A DNA stretch of 64,000 nucleotides. Source: Bacteroidetes bacterium HGW-Bacteroidetes-6 (lineage in GTDB: Bacteria > Bacteroidota > Bacteroidia > Bacteroidales > DTU049). The stretch lies in assembly GCA_002842495.1 (NCBI GenBank), contig PHDB01000007.1, positions 35,598-99,597 on the forward strand, in the 5' to 3' direction. The notes beneath the pieces are model-generated. The model did no database searches. It saw nothing but the letters and a program-made list of their open reading frames with translations, and was not told where the DNA came from. Each line of letters opens with the position of its first letter. Position 1 is the first letter of the stretch. The translations under genes were made by a program, and so were the position numbers. This document shows positions 8,617 to 18,900 of the stretch, piece by piece.

Positions 8617-8624
8617 TATCTTTG
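8617..8624 (+). promoter_or_regulatory. Promoter -7 element TATCTTTG for the second T9SS paralogue
   Basis: Exact TAnnTTTG match ending 9 bp before ATG 8634, the same geometry as at 6247. This predicts an almost leaderless mRNA and means the second paralogue has its own promoter. Confidence 0.5.
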
Positions 8625-8633
8625 TAATAAAAA

Positions 8634-10244
8634 ATGAAAACACGAATTCTTTTTCTTTTGTTTTTTGTTGTCCCAGTATTATCGTTTTCGCAGATAAACA
8701 CCGACAACAACTTCATTAAGCCCGACAAAGGCTCTGTTCGATCTGTTATGGGTATTGTTCATGTGCTTGATTCCAGTTTGTTTTCCGATTACAATAGTGG
8801 AGCATGGGACTACACATCAAAAAGATGTATTCAAAGCCGCCATTGGGGCTCTCAGGGGTTGCCTAACGAATGGATTAACTACAGCTTCGACTCCGACATG
8901 TCGCAATGGGTTAAGTATTATTATGAGCGTGCATCCTATCAGGACGATTCCATTGCCAATTACGATATAGTTTTCGCAAAACCGTGGAGTTCATTTATAA
9001 ACGATTGGACCAACGATACACTTGCTTACTATGATTATTCGAGTGCCATTAGTACTCAATTTGGAGTAATCTATGAAAACAAATTTATTGCAACATCTTA
9101 CGACTTTTTAACAAATAGTATAACTGGAGGTATGAAATACAATCTATTTGTTTATGCCGATTCACTTTACGATCACTATGAGCAGTTTAATTATAATACA
9201 GCAATCAATCAGTGGGACAAGTATTGGCTGTATAGTTTTTCGTACGATGCCAACAACTATCTACAAAAACGTCTAGAGCAATTGTGGAACGCTTCCGACA
9301 ATGTTTACGAAAATGTCAATCAATATTTTTATATATACACCAATGGAAGACTAACACAAGAAGTTAGTCAGAATTGGTCGGGAACAGTCTGGTCCAACAG
9401 CACCAAGAACATCTATGAATACGATGCAAATCTCAACAAAACAAAACACCTGCATTATACATGGGATGCTGTTAACGATGTTTGGAAGCCTTCGTATCAG
9501 TATTTGTACACATATACAGGGAATAATAACACAGAGAAACTTTATCAGGTATGGAATACCGGCACCTCATCGTGGGACAATAGCAACAGGCATGTTTATA
9601 CCTACAATACAAATTCTGATATGCTAACCGACAGGCGAGATTTATGGTCAGCCGGAGCATGGAAAAACGATTACAGATACACCTATACGTTTAATACCAG
9701 TTTTCTGCAAACCCTACAATTGTACGAGATTTGGGATAATGGTACAATGGCTTGGAAAAACTCATACAGATATGTTTATTCTTACGACGGCAACGATAAC
9801 GAAACCAATTACACACGACAGAACTGGGACAACATGGCTTCGTCGTGGGTAAACGATTCCAAAAGCGATTATACCTACGATTCGTACAATTCAATGACAC
9901 TTGCGACTCATTCGACTTGGAATACAGGGACAAGCAGTTGGGACTATGAGAGTAAAGCCGAATACTATTGGTCCGATTTCGATGCCACAAATGTAAGCGA
10001 CATTTTAAAAAATCCAACGTCGCTTTTTCCCAATCCAACTTCAGGAATTATTCATTTTGATAGTGGTAGCAACGAAATTAGTCGTATCACCATTAGCGAT
10101 TTGACAGGAAAAGTTGTTTATGATGCCTCAACCGAATCGTTTTCGAATGAATTGGATTTGCGACCTTATGGTCGTGGCATGTACAACATTAGTATTACAA
10201 CCGAAAACAACGAGGTTTACAATTCAAAAATCGTGGTTCAATAA
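8634..10244 (+). CDS. T9SS type A sorting-domain surface protein with Trp/Tyr-rich YD-like repeats (paralogue B)
   Basis: A 536-residue paralogue of the 6263-7882 product, alignable over its length: signal peptide ending at SFSQ, N-terminal block KRCIQSRHWGSQGLPNEW, serial repeats (WNTGTSSWDNSNRHVYTYN and similar) and a T9SS sorting domain (LFPNPTSGI, ISDLTGKVVYD, final SKIVVQ). The two genes evidently arose by duplication, with a CAP-domain gene now between them. Predicted to be exported through the T9SS and displayed or released. No enzymatic motif recognised; the repeats may form an extended beta structure. A strong terminator follows at 10264-10295. Confidence 0.85.
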   Translation: MKTRILFLLFFVVPVLSFSQINTDNNFIKPDKGSVRSVMGIVHVLDSSLFSDYNSGAWDYTSKRCIQSRHWGSQGLPNEWINYSFDSDMSQWVKYYYERASYQDDSIANYDIVFAKPWSSFINDWTNDTLAYYDYSSAISTQFGVIYENKFIATSYDFLTNSITGGMKYNLFVYADSLYDHYEQFNYNTAINQWDKYWLYSFSYDANNYLQKRLEQLWNASDNVYENVNQYFYIYTNGRLTQEVSQNWSGTVWSNSTKNIYEYDANLNKTKHLHYTWDAVNDVWKPSYQYLYTYTGNNNTEKLYQVWNTGTSSWDNSNRHVYTYNTNSDMLTDRRDLWSAGAWKNDYRYTYTFNTSFLQTLQLYEIWDNGTMAWKNSYRYVYSYDGNDNETNYTRQNWDNMASSWVNDSKSDYTYDSYNSMTLATHSTWNTGTSSWDYESKAEYYWSDFDATNVSDILKNPTSLFPNPTSGIIHFDSGSNEISRITISDLTGKVVYDASTESFSNELDLRPYGRGMYNISITTENNEVYNSKIVVQ

Positions 10245-10263
10245 GTTTTTAAGAATTTCGATT

Positions 10264-10295
10264 AAAGTCCGGCCTGAAAAGCGTCGGACTTTTTT
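10264..10295 (+). terminator. Rho-independent terminator after T9SS paralogue B
   Basis: Stem AAAGTCCG/CGGACTTT with a 13-base loop followed by a T run, 20 bp after the stop at 10244. Its 3' edge overlaps the last bases of the convergent Pit gene. Confidence 0.85.
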
Positions 10296-12534
10296 ATTTG
10301 AATTTATTGAACTTCAGCTCATTTTCCGTCAATTCAACAAGAAATTTTGAAAGGTTGTACACTTCGGCAATCATATTGAAAAACAAAATATTGCTTTTCG
10401 ATGCTGCTTCTTTTGATTTGATTCTTTTGATTTGATTCAGCCTGATTTCCTGTACATGATTTTTGAACTCCAACTGCTTTGCCAGAAGCTCGTCTTGATA
10501 TTCACTGCCATAATCGCCACTGATTCTTTCGCGGCAATAAGCAGCAAAGACATTATATTTTGAAATAATGTCACTTAAATCGCGAAACTGCGACTTGGTT
10601 AAGTTTTTATGCTGATTGGCCACATGTTCGCTCACCGGATGAATGAGAAAATTCAGGCTTACTGCAATTTCGCGTAGGATATCGGTGTTTTTTATATAGT
10701 AGTCGCCAACGGTCAGGTAGTTTTCGCCAAGACCTGCTATTGAGACATTCATGGTCGATTTGAAAACAGAAGTGCGTTTATCAATCTGTCTTACCATCTT
10801 TTCGGCCTTTTTCAGTGTTTTTGTTTTTTCCTTAAAAAGTCCGGTGTTGGTTGTTTCGAGAATTTCGGGAATGACATCTAATACTGCATAAACATTGGTT
10901 TTACTCAGCTCAATAATTTCTTCTTCACCAGCATCGGTTTCCATGTGCATCATTTCTTCGGCTTCCTTGTGTTCTATTTCGCGCCGACGGTGCGAAATAG
11001 AACTGCGAATTAACAAAAACACTGATAAAGCAATCAATGCAACAACACTGATATAACCACCTAGATAAAAAATCCATGCAATTAATGCTGCTGCGAAAAA
11101 AGCCAAAAATGCAGTCACGAACCAACCACCAATAACGGTTATTACACCCGAAACGCGGAATACTGCCGATTCGCGATCCCAGGCTCGGTCGGCAAGCGAT
11201 GTTCCCATGGTAACCATGAAAGTAACATAGGTTGTTGAGAGAGGAAGTTTCATGCTGGTGCCGACAGCAATTAAACTACTTGCAACCGTAAGGCTTACCG
11301 CGGCCCTTACCATATCGAAAGCCGGAGCTTCGGGATTGTTATTGATTTCGGGTTTTTTAAACCGGCCATCAATCCATCGATGTACTGACGGTATACGAAT
11401 TACCGACAAAACTTTGCCCCCCATGATGGTCATTTTTACAATGCTACGGGCTATCGGATTGGCATCGAATTTTTCTTGTCCTTCGTTCTGACGGCTCAAA
11501 TCAACCGAAGTGCGAATTACTGTGCGTGTTTTTTTGCTAAACCAAAGTGTGAGAACCATAATTAATCCGGATGCCAGCAAAAACAAAGTGGGTGTTGGAG
11601 CACCGCCCCGCAGACTTTCCATGGTGAATGCCATTGGATCTGTGGCCCCGCTTTGTGTGTAAGCGGAAAATGAATCGTATGCAGCCAGAGGAGGTCCAAT
11701 GAAGTTTACCAGGTCGTTACCAGCAAACGACATGGCAAGAGCAAAAGTTCCATAAATAACAACCACTTTAAAGACATTGAGACGGAATAAACTTTGTAAA
11801 ATGATAAAGAGGAATGTGAGCCCAGCCATCAATACACCTTCGATTAGAAGTATGTTTCCTGTAATTTGCTTCAGCAAGTCTTCAGTCACAAACGGGGCGG
11901 ATTTCAACCCTTTGAAAAAGATGAAATAAGAAATGAGCCCGATAGCAATTCCACTAAAGATAGAGCCGCCAACGAGTTTGTATCGTTCAAATGAAAAACT
12001 AAAAACAATACGAGCAAGATATTGCAAAATAACTCCTACAAAAAACGCAATAGTGATAGATACAAAAATAGCCGAAATCATTGCCAAAGCCTTATCGGTG
12101 TTAATGTAGGTGGCAATGTTTCCAAATGCTTCGCCATTAGCCGAAACTTTAATTGCAGAATAGGCAAAAGCTGCACCAAGCAACCCGGCGACCAACGAAA
12201 CCGTAGTTGATGTTGGCAGTCCCAGCGTGTTGAAAAAATCAATCAACAATACATTGGTAAGCATAACCGCCAAAAAAATCATGATTACTTCGCCAAAGGC
12301 AAAATACTGCGGATGAAAAACTCCCGAACGAGCAACTTCCATCATGCCTCCAGCAAACATAGCGCCCACAAAAACACCAGCAGAAGCCGTAATCATTAAC
12401 ACTTTAAACGAAGCTGCTTTGGCACCCCAAGCATTGTTGAGGAAATTTACTGCATCGTTGGCAACACCAATGGTCAAATTCAGAATGGTGAGTGCAAAAA
12501 GCACTACAATAATCGCTAAATAATAATAATCCAT
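10294..12534 (-). CDS. Pit-family inorganic phosphate transporter with C-terminal PhoU-like domain (copy 1)
   Basis: A 746-residue inner-membrane protein. The first ~520 residues contain about a dozen hydrophobic segments and the two inverted Pit signature motifs: GVANDAVNFLNNAWG near residue 22 and AGNDLVNFIGPP near residue 270. Residues ~530-746 are soluble, helical and PhoU-like (ELSKTNVYAVLDVIPEI onward). Fusion or close association of Pit with a PhoU-like regulator is a known arrangement. Pit carriers import phosphate with a proton or other cation; the tail probably gates transport. It ends against the terminator of the convergent T9SS gene and is followed upstream by a full-length paralogue at 12613-14853, each with its own promoter-like element. 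Whether phosphate is the only substrate cannot be told. Confidence 0.9.
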   Translation of the reverse strand: MDYYYLAIIVVLFALTILNLTIGVANDAVNFLNNAWGAKAASFKVLMITASAGVFVGAMFAGGMMEVARSGVFHPQYFAFGEVIMIFLAVMLTNVLLIDFFNTLGLPTSTTVSLVAGLLGAAFAYSAIKVSANGEAFGNIATYINTDKALAMISAIFVSITIAFFVGVILQYLARIVFSFSFERYKLVGGSIFSGIAIGLISYFIFFKGLKSAPFVTEDLLKQITGNILLIEGVLMAGLTFLFIILQSLFRLNVFKVVVIYGTFALAMSFAGNDLVNFIGPPLAAYDSFSAYTQSGATDPMAFTMESLRGGAPTPTLFLLASGLIMVLTLWFSKKTRTVIRTSVDLSRQNEGQEKFDANPIARSIVKMTIMGGKVLSVIRIPSVHRWIDGRFKKPEINNNPEAPAFDMVRAAVSLTVASSLIAVGTSMKLPLSTTYVTFMVTMGTSLADRAWDRESAVFRVSGVITVIGGWFVTAFLAFFAAALIAWIFYLGGYISVVALIALSVFLLIRSSISHRRREIEHKEAEEMMHMETDAGEEEIIELSKTNVYAVLDVIPEILETTNTGLFKEKTKTLKKAEKMVRQIDKRTSVFKSTMNVSIAGLGENYLTVGDYYIKNTDILREIAVSLNFLIHPVSEHVANQHKNLTKSQFRDLSDIISKYNVFAAYCRERISGDYGSEYQDELLAKQLEFKNHVQEIRLNQIKRIKSKEAASKSNILFFNMIAEVYNLSKFLVELTENELKFNKFK

Positions 12535-12553
12535 CTTTATCGGGATGAGCCGA

Positions 12554-12561
12554 TAAAATTA
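12554..12561 (-). promoter_or_regulatory. Putative -7 element TAATTTTA for Pit copy 1
   Basis: Within the shared string TTCGTAATTTT that also precedes 28975, 29726 and 39598 on their coding strands. It differs from TAnnTTTG at the last base only and lies 19 bp before the ATG. Confidence 0.35.
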
Positions 12562-12612
12562 CGAATATTATCAGTAAGTAAGTTGTAAATTTTCAGTTGA
12601 AAACTTACAGAC

Positions 12613-14853
12613 CTACTTTATCTTATTGAATTTCAGTTCGTTTTCGGTAAGGTCGTTCAATTGTTTGGTCAGGTTTTGAATTTCTGTAATTAGATTGAAG
12701 AAAAGCAGATTTGACCGCGATGCCGATTCTTTCGACTTCACCCGTTTTATTTGCTGGAGTCGAATTTCTTGCACCTTATTGCAAACAACTGTTTGTTTCT
12801 CAATAAGTACGGGAAGTTTCTCAATTCCAAAATCGCCCACAATAAGCTCGCGAACAAAGCTAGCAAAACCGGTAAACTCACTCGTTAGGTCCGAAAAATC
12901 GCGAAGTTGCGATTTGCTCAGATTTTTGTGCTGATTGTTGACATGTTGGTAAACAGGATGCGTAATGTAACTCAAACTCACTGCAATTTCTCTCAGCAAA
13001 TCGGTATTTTTTACAAAATATTCCCCGATTGTGAGGTAGTTTTCGCCCAGAGAAGAGATGGTAGCATTCATGGTCGATTTGTACACCTCTGTTCGTTTAT
13101 CAATGGAACGAGTAAGCTTATCGGCTTTTTTAAGCACCTTCAGTTTCTCTTTGCTCAATCCCTGTTGTGTGGTTGAAAATATCTCCTGAATATGGTCGAG
13201 AACATAAAGCACATTTGTTTTGCTGAGTTCAATTATTTCGCTTTCGTCGGCACCTGATTCAATACGCAAAATATCTTCGGTTTCATCGTGCTCTTTTTCG
13301 CGTCGGCGATGAACAACCTTGCTTCGAATTAGCAGGAATACAGCTAATGCCGCCATGAAAACAACAGCAATCAGTCCGCCAAAATGGAGAATAATGGCAA
13401 TAACTGCAGCTGCGGCAAATGCCAAAAATGCAGTTACAAACCATCCACCAATAACCGTTACAACACCCGAAACGCGGTAAACAGCCGATTCGCGATCCCA
13501 CGCACGATCGGAAAGCGATGTACCCATTGCAACCATAAAAGTTACGTAGGTTGTCGAAAGTGGAAGTTTTAGGCTTGTGCCAATAGCAATTAAGCTACTT
13601 GCAACCGTTAAGCTCACAGCTGCCCGAAGCATATCGAATGCTGGAGCATCAGGGTCGTTGTTTTGTGCTGGTCGTTGAAGTCTTTTTTCAATCCAGCGGT
13701 GTACCGCAGGAATCTGAACCAAAGTAAGCACTTTGCCAATCGAAATGGCCATTTTCACAATGCTGCGCGAAACCGGATTCGATTCGAATTTCTCCACCCC
13801 TTCGTTTTGGCGGCTCAAATCGACTGAAGTGCGTATGACGGTTTTGGTTTTTTTGCTAAACCAAAGTGTAAGAACCATTATGGCGCCAGCGCCAAGAAGT
13901 AAAAATGTAGGTGTAGGTGCGCCTCCTTCTAGACTTGTCATGTAAAGTGCATTCGGGTCGCCAGCGCCACTTGCCACATAGGCATTGTAGGCATCGAGCC
14001 CTGCAAGCGATGGTCCCAGAAAGTTCACAAGGTCGTTTCCTGCAAAAGCCATTGCCAAAGCAAAAGTTCCATAAATTACAACAACCTTAAAAACATTTAA
14101 TCGGAAAAGGCCTTGCAAAATCATGAACAAAACTGCCAAACCGCCCATCAAAATCGATTCCAGTATTAAAATATTTGCGCCAACCCATTCTTTGGTTTCC
14201 GCATTAATAAAAGAAGCCGATTTCATCCCTTTGAAAAAGATAAAATAGGAAATCAGCCCAATTGCAATGCCTGCAAAGATAGAACCACCAACAACCTTAT
14301 ATCTTTCGAAAGTAAAACTAAAAAGTACACGTGCAATATATTGAAGTATAACTCCAACAAAGAATGCAATGGCAATTGAAATAAAGATAGCCGAAATCAT
14401 GGCCAATGCCTTGTCGGTATTGATATAAGTGGCTATTTGGCTGAAACTTTCTGCGTTTTCGACAACTTTAATAACTGCAAACGAAAATGCTGCACCTAGC
14501 AATGCAGAAACCAACGACACTGTTGTAGATGTTGGCAATCCAAGTGTATTGAAGAAGTCAATCAACAACACATCGGTGAGAACAACAGCAAGGTAAATCA
14601 TAATCACCTCGCTAAAAACAAAATATTGGGGGTGAAAAACGCCTGAACGGGCAACTTCCATCATTCCGCCTGCAAACAAAGCTCCAATAAAAACACCTAT
14701 CGATGCTGTTATCATGAGGGCTTTAAACGAAGCAGCTTTTGAGCCCCAACCCGAGTTGAGAAAATTCACTGCATCGTTGGCTACGCCTACAGTTAAATCG
14801 GTTGCAGCCAGCAGAAAAAGTATCACGACAATGGCCAAATAATAGAATTCCAT
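12613..14853 (-). CDS. Pit-family inorganic phosphate transporter with C-terminal PhoU-like domain (copy 2)
   Basis: Same length (746 residues) and same domain order as copy 1, alignable end to end including the tail LTENELKFNK. Pit motifs: GVANDAVNFLNSGWG and AGNDLVNFLGPSLAG. The C-terminal PhoU-like region begins about residue 530. The pair is a tandem duplication with divergence spread through the protein, so it is not recent. Two copies suggest different affinity, coupling ion or regulation, but nothing in the sequence decides this. The gene lies 78 bp upstream of copy 1 and downstream of the acid phosphatase and nifJ, all on the minus strand. The phosphatase terminator at 14964-15018 separates it from those genes. 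Confidence 0.9.
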   Translation of the reverse strand: MEFYYLAIVVILFLLAATDLTVGVANDAVNFLNSGWGSKAASFKALMITASIGVFIGALFAGGMMEVARSGVFHPQYFVFSEVIMIYLAVVLTDVLLIDFFNTLGLPTSTTVSLVSALLGAAFSFAVIKVVENAESFSQIATYINTDKALAMISAIFISIAIAFFVGVILQYIARVLFSFTFERYKVVGGSIFAGIAIGLISYFIFFKGMKSASFINAETKEWVGANILILESILMGGLAVLFMILQGLFRLNVFKVVVIYGTFALAMAFAGNDLVNFLGPSLAGLDAYNAYVASGAGDPNALYMTSLEGGAPTPTFLLLGAGAIMVLTLWFSKKTKTVIRTSVDLSRQNEGVEKFESNPVSRSIVKMAISIGKVLTLVQIPAVHRWIEKRLQRPAQNNDPDAPAFDMLRAAVSLTVASSLIAIGTSLKLPLSTTYVTFMVAMGTSLSDRAWDRESAVYRVSGVVTVIGGWFVTAFLAFAAAAVIAIILHFGGLIAVVFMAALAVFLLIRSKVVHRRREKEHDETEDILRIESGADESEIIELSKTNVLYVLDHIQEIFSTTQQGLSKEKLKVLKKADKLTRSIDKRTEVYKSTMNATISSLGENYLTIGEYFVKNTDLLREIAVSLSYITHPVYQHVNNQHKNLSKSQLRDFSDLTSEFTGFASFVRELIVGDFGIEKLPVLIEKQTVVCNKVQEIRLQQIKRVKSKESASRSNLLFFNLITEIQNLTKQLNDLTENELKFNKIK

Positions 14854-14876
14854 GAATTTTAGTATTTAATAGAATA

Positions 14877-14884
14877 CAAAATTA
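14877..14884 (-). promoter_or_regulatory. Promoter -7 element TAATTTTG for Pit copy 2
   Basis: Exact TAnnTTTG match on the minus strand 23 bp before the ATG at 14853. Confidence 0.45.
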
Positions 14885-14963
14885 TCACTAAATCGTGCTG
14901 CTGACCGCAAAGCAATATTAAGAAATCATTAAGTCAGTGTGAAGTTTTTGTCAGAGAAATTCC

Positions 14964-15018
14964 GAAAAACAAAACAGCCACTCAAATACCGAATTTAATC
15001 CGGTCGTGAATGGCTGTT
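14964..15018 (-). terminator. Rho-independent terminator after the acid phosphatase gene
   Basis: A long imperfect hairpin with outer arms AACAGCCA/TGGCTGTT and an inner ACCG/CGGT pairing. On the minus strand it is followed by TTTTGTTTTT. It begins 25 bp after the stop at 15043. Confidence 0.8.
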
Positions 15019-15042
15019 GAAATGTGCTTAAAAACGGGAAGA

Positions 15043-15867
15043 TTAGAATCCCTGTAGATTTATTTTTCTTATGCTGTCTTTTGCCTCATTCGAAAGGCCA
15101 TAATTGTAGTTAAGGGCAGCACCTTCCCAATCGCCATACATTGGATTGGGCAAAACAATAAATCGTTTACCAAATTCGAGTTTCAGGCTGTCAGTTGCAT
15201 CGAAGCGGTCGTCAACACTTTTCTTTTCGAATACTTCGCTGAAATCGTTGAGGTTATCGCCAAGCAGTAAAACGATGTTGTATGTCTCAAGCACTTTTTG
15301 ACGACGTTCTTCTTTGCCGCTGGTTTTGTCGCGAAGCAGCAAATGAGCTTCGTCTGCCATCGGAAAACCAAGGTTCTGCATATTCTGTATGGTAGCATCC
15401 ATTTCGCCAACTTTTCTGTTGCTGATATAATATATGGCTACACCTTTCGAAACGGCATAGTTCATAAATTCGACGGCTCCGGGAATGGCTGCAGCCTTTG
15501 CAGCACTGATCCATTCGCTCCAACGAACAGGATATCCAAAATTACCGAGAACATTTTGTGCTTCGTAGGGACTGTTGTCGACAATAGTTTCGTCAATGTC
15601 GGTCACAATAGCAAGAGGTTTCCCTGGTTTGTTTAGAGCAACGGCCTGGTCGAGCATCAGTTTAGCAAGATTGAACGACTGGTAGCACATAGCGCGCATT
15701 TCGGCTGATGCCTGATACCACAAAACGGCCATCAGCATGTAATCGTACGAAAAGGATTCTTTCACAATGGTGTCGTGAACAACCACTTCTTTAATTACTA
15801 CTTTTTCAGTCTGGCACGATGTGGCAAAAATAAGAGCCAGAACAAAAATCACCATCAGGTTTTTCAT
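15043..15867 (-). CDS. 5'-nucleotidase/acid phosphatase, lipoprotein e(P4) family (class C, HAD superfamily)
   Basis: A 274-residue lipoprotein: signal peptide with lipobox ATSC at residue 18. The HAD nucleophile motif is IVTDIDETIVDNSPY (DxDxT), with the second HAD motif at YYISNRK and acidic residues in LLLGDNLNDFSE. Length, domain order and lipidation match the e(P4) family, which dephosphorylates nucleotides and other phosphomonoesters on the outer membrane or in the periplasm; this releases phosphate and nucleosides. Its position just upstream of two Pit transporters suggests a phosphate-scavenging neighbourhood, although the terminator between them argues for separate transcription. The start lies only 12 bp after the nifJ terminator hairpin, an odd arrangement noted under findings. 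Confidence 0.9.
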   Translation of the reverse strand: MKNLMVIFVLALIFATSCQTEKVVIKEVVVHDTIVKESFSYDYMLMAVLWYQASAEMRAMCYQSFNLAKLMLDQAVALNKPGKPLAIVTDIDETIVDNSPYEAQNVLGNFGYPVRWSEWISAAKAAAIPGAVEFMNYAVSKGVAIYYISNRKVGEMDATIQNMQNLGFPMADEAHLLLRDKTSGKEERRQKVLETYNIVLLLGDNLNDFSEVFEKKSVDDRFDATDSLKLEFGKRFIVLPNPMYGDWEGAALNYNYGLSNEAKDSIRKINLQGF

Positions 15868-15879
15868 AGGTTTGGTTTT

Positions 15880-15908
15880 AAAAAAAGGCCGGACAAATTG
15901 CCCGGCCT
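15880..15908 (-). terminator. Rho-independent terminator after nifJ
   Basis: Perfect stem AGGCCGG/CCGGCCT with a short loop followed by a run of T on the minus strand, 13 bp after the nifJ stop. The T run ends about 12 bp before the ATG of the acid phosphatase gene. Confidence 0.9.
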
Positions 15909-15921
15909 GAGTGAATTTTGA

Positions 15922-18900
15922 TTATTGCATTTCGGCCAGTCGCTTGTAAGAGTTGAAACGCCATTTGGCATTGTTCTCACAGGTGATAAACAGGTCGACT
16001 GCTTCTTTCGGGAACGCTTTCATCAGTGATGTGTAGCGTACTTCGCTCTGCAGGAAGTCCTGAAATTTGCTCCAATCGGGTTCTTTCGAATCGAGAACGA
16101 AAGGATTCTTTCCATCAGCTTCGAGTTGCGGATTGAAACGATACATATGCCAGTAACCCGCCTCAACAGCTTGTTTTGCCTGATCCTGGGTTTTGCCCAT
16201 TCCGTTGCGCAAACCATGGTTGATACATGGGGCGTAAGCAATAATGAGTGATGGTCCAGGATAAGCTTCGGCTTCGCGAATAGCTTTCAAATACTGGTTC
16301 TGATCCGAACCCATCGAAACCTGCGCAACATATACGTATCCATACGACATGGCCATCATTCCAAGGTCTTTTTTGCGGACTTTTTTACCCGAAGCTGCAA
16401 ATTTAGCTACAGCTCCTGTTGGAGTCGATTTCGATGCCTGTCCACCCGTGTTCGAATACACCTCGGTGTCGAGTACCAGCAAATTGATGTCTTCGCCCGA
16501 TGCAAGTACATGGTCGAGTCCGCCATATCCGATATCGTATGCCCAACCGTCGCCACCAAACACCCAAATCGATTTCTTAATCAGGTATTGTTTTTTGTCA
16601 ACTATTTCAAGAGCAAGTTCCGATTTGTCGTTTTCGGCCAATGCAAGCAATTTTGCTGAAGCAGTTTCCGAAGCGGCAGCATCGTTGATGGCGGCCATCC
16701 ACTCTTCACAGGCTTCTTTCATTTGTCCGTTGAGACCGGCTGCAATGGCTTCTTTCATCTTCAAAACAAGAAATTCTCTCATCTTGCCAATACCACTTGC
16801 AATACCAAGCCCGTATTCAGCATTGTCTTCGAACAACGAGTTTGCCCAGGCAACGCCTTTACCACTTTTGTAATTGGCAGTGTATGGTGTTGAAGGAGCC
16901 GAACCACCGTAAATCGAAGAACATCCGGTTGCATTGGCAACAATCATACGCTCGCCATAAAGCTGAGTGATGAGTTTGATGTATGGAGTTTCGCCGCAAC
17001 CTGCACAAGCACCCGAAAATTCGAACAATGGCTGTGCAAACTGGCTGTTACGTACGGTTTTTTGTTTGTCAACAATACCGTCTTTGTAACCTACTTTTTC
17101 GTCGAGATAAACAAAGCGATCTGCTTCGGCCATTTGCTCGTCGAGTGGTTTGAATTCGAGAGCTTTGGTTTTCGAAGGACAAACATCGATACAGTTGCCG
17201 CAACCTGTACAGTCGAGTACACTCACCTGCATGCGGAAATTGTATTCTTTGAATGCACCATTGCCTTTTACAGTAGCTGTATTGGCCGGAGCTTTGCTCA
17301 ATTCTTCGTCGGTGAGGAGGAATGGACGAATAGCAGCGTGAGGACAAACATATGCACACTGGTTACACTGAATACAGTTTTCGGGAATCCATTCGGGAAC
17401 CGTAACTGCAATACCGCGTTTTTCGTATTTGGTGGTCCCGTGCGGGAAAGTACCATCTTCGATTCCTTTGAATGTGGAAACTTTCAAATCGTCGCCATTC
17501 TGGCGGTTGATAACATCGGCAACATTGCGAATGAATGAAGGCTTGTTGTCTTCTTCGTGATCAATTTTCGGATCAAGGTTTTTCCATTCTTCCGGAACTT
17601 TCACTTCAATCACTTCTGCACCGCGGTCGATAGCTGCGTAATTCATTTTCACGATTTCTTCGCCCTTGCGGCCAAACGATTTGTCAATCGCTTTTTTCAT
17701 TTCCTTAACTGCAAGATCGTAAGGAATTACATTCGAAATCTTGAAGAATGCCGACTGCATGATAGTGTTGGTGCGATTTCCGAGACCAATTTCTTCTGCA
17801 ATCTGGGTTCCGTTCATGATATAGAACCTGATTTCGTTCACTGCCAGATATTTTTTCAACGAATCCGGCAGACGATTCTTTGTTTCTTCTACATCCCAAA
17901 TGCTGTTGAGGAGGAAAGTTCCGCCTTTTTTCAATCCTTTGAGCATTTTGTAACGGCCAAGATAAGCTGGTACATGGCAAGCTACAAAATCGGGAGTGTT
18001 CAGCAAATACGGCGAACGAATAGGAACATCGCCAAAACGAAGATGTGAGGTTGTGAAACCTCCCGATTTTTTCGAATCGTAAGCAAAATAGGCCTGGCAA
18101 TATTTTTCGGTGTTGTCGCCGATAATTTTTATTGAGTTTTTATTGGCGCCTACTGTACCATCCGAACCAATTCCGTAGAATTTTGCGGAATAGATACTTG
18201 GATGCGAAATGTTGATTTCGGCAAGCTGTGGCAGCGAGTGGAAAGTAACATCGTCAACAATACCAATGGTGAACAAGTTTTTAGGCTCGTTGGCCTTCAT
18301 GTTTTCGAAAACCGAAATAACCTGAGCCGGAGTGGTGTCTTTCGAACTCAAACCATAACGTCCGCCAATAACCATAGGCGCGTTGGGTTTATTGTAGAAA
18401 AGATTTTTTACATCCATGTACAAAGGATCGCCTTCTGCTCCGGGTTCTTTTGTGCGGTCGAGCACAGTGATGCGTTTCACCGAAGTTGGGAAAATCTTCA
18501 TGAAATACTTCTCACTGAACGGACGATAGAGATGAACAGAAATCAATCCTGTTTTTTCGCCTTTGGCGTTCAGATAATCGATGGTTTCCTTGATGGTGTC
18601 GGTGATAGAACCCATTGCGATGATAATGTTGTCGGCATCGGGAGCACCATAGAATGTGAATGGATGGTATTCGCGACCAGTGAGCTTGTTGAGCTGAACC
18701 ATGTAGTCTTCAACTACATCGGCCACTTTGTCGTAAAACGGATTGGCAGCTTCGCGACTCTGGAAATAAATGTCGGGATTCTGAGCTGTGCCGCGTGTAA
18801 CAGGATGTTCCGGATTCAGTGCATTGTGTCTGAAAGCTTTCAACGCATCCATGTCAACCAAGTCTTTCACGTCTTCGTTGTTGAGATATTCAACTTTCTG

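Noticed and set aside
6263-10244. YD-like repeat proteins considered as Rhs/contact-dependent toxins
   Set aside because: No Rhs core, no C-terminal toxin, no immunity gene; they end in T9SS sorting domains.
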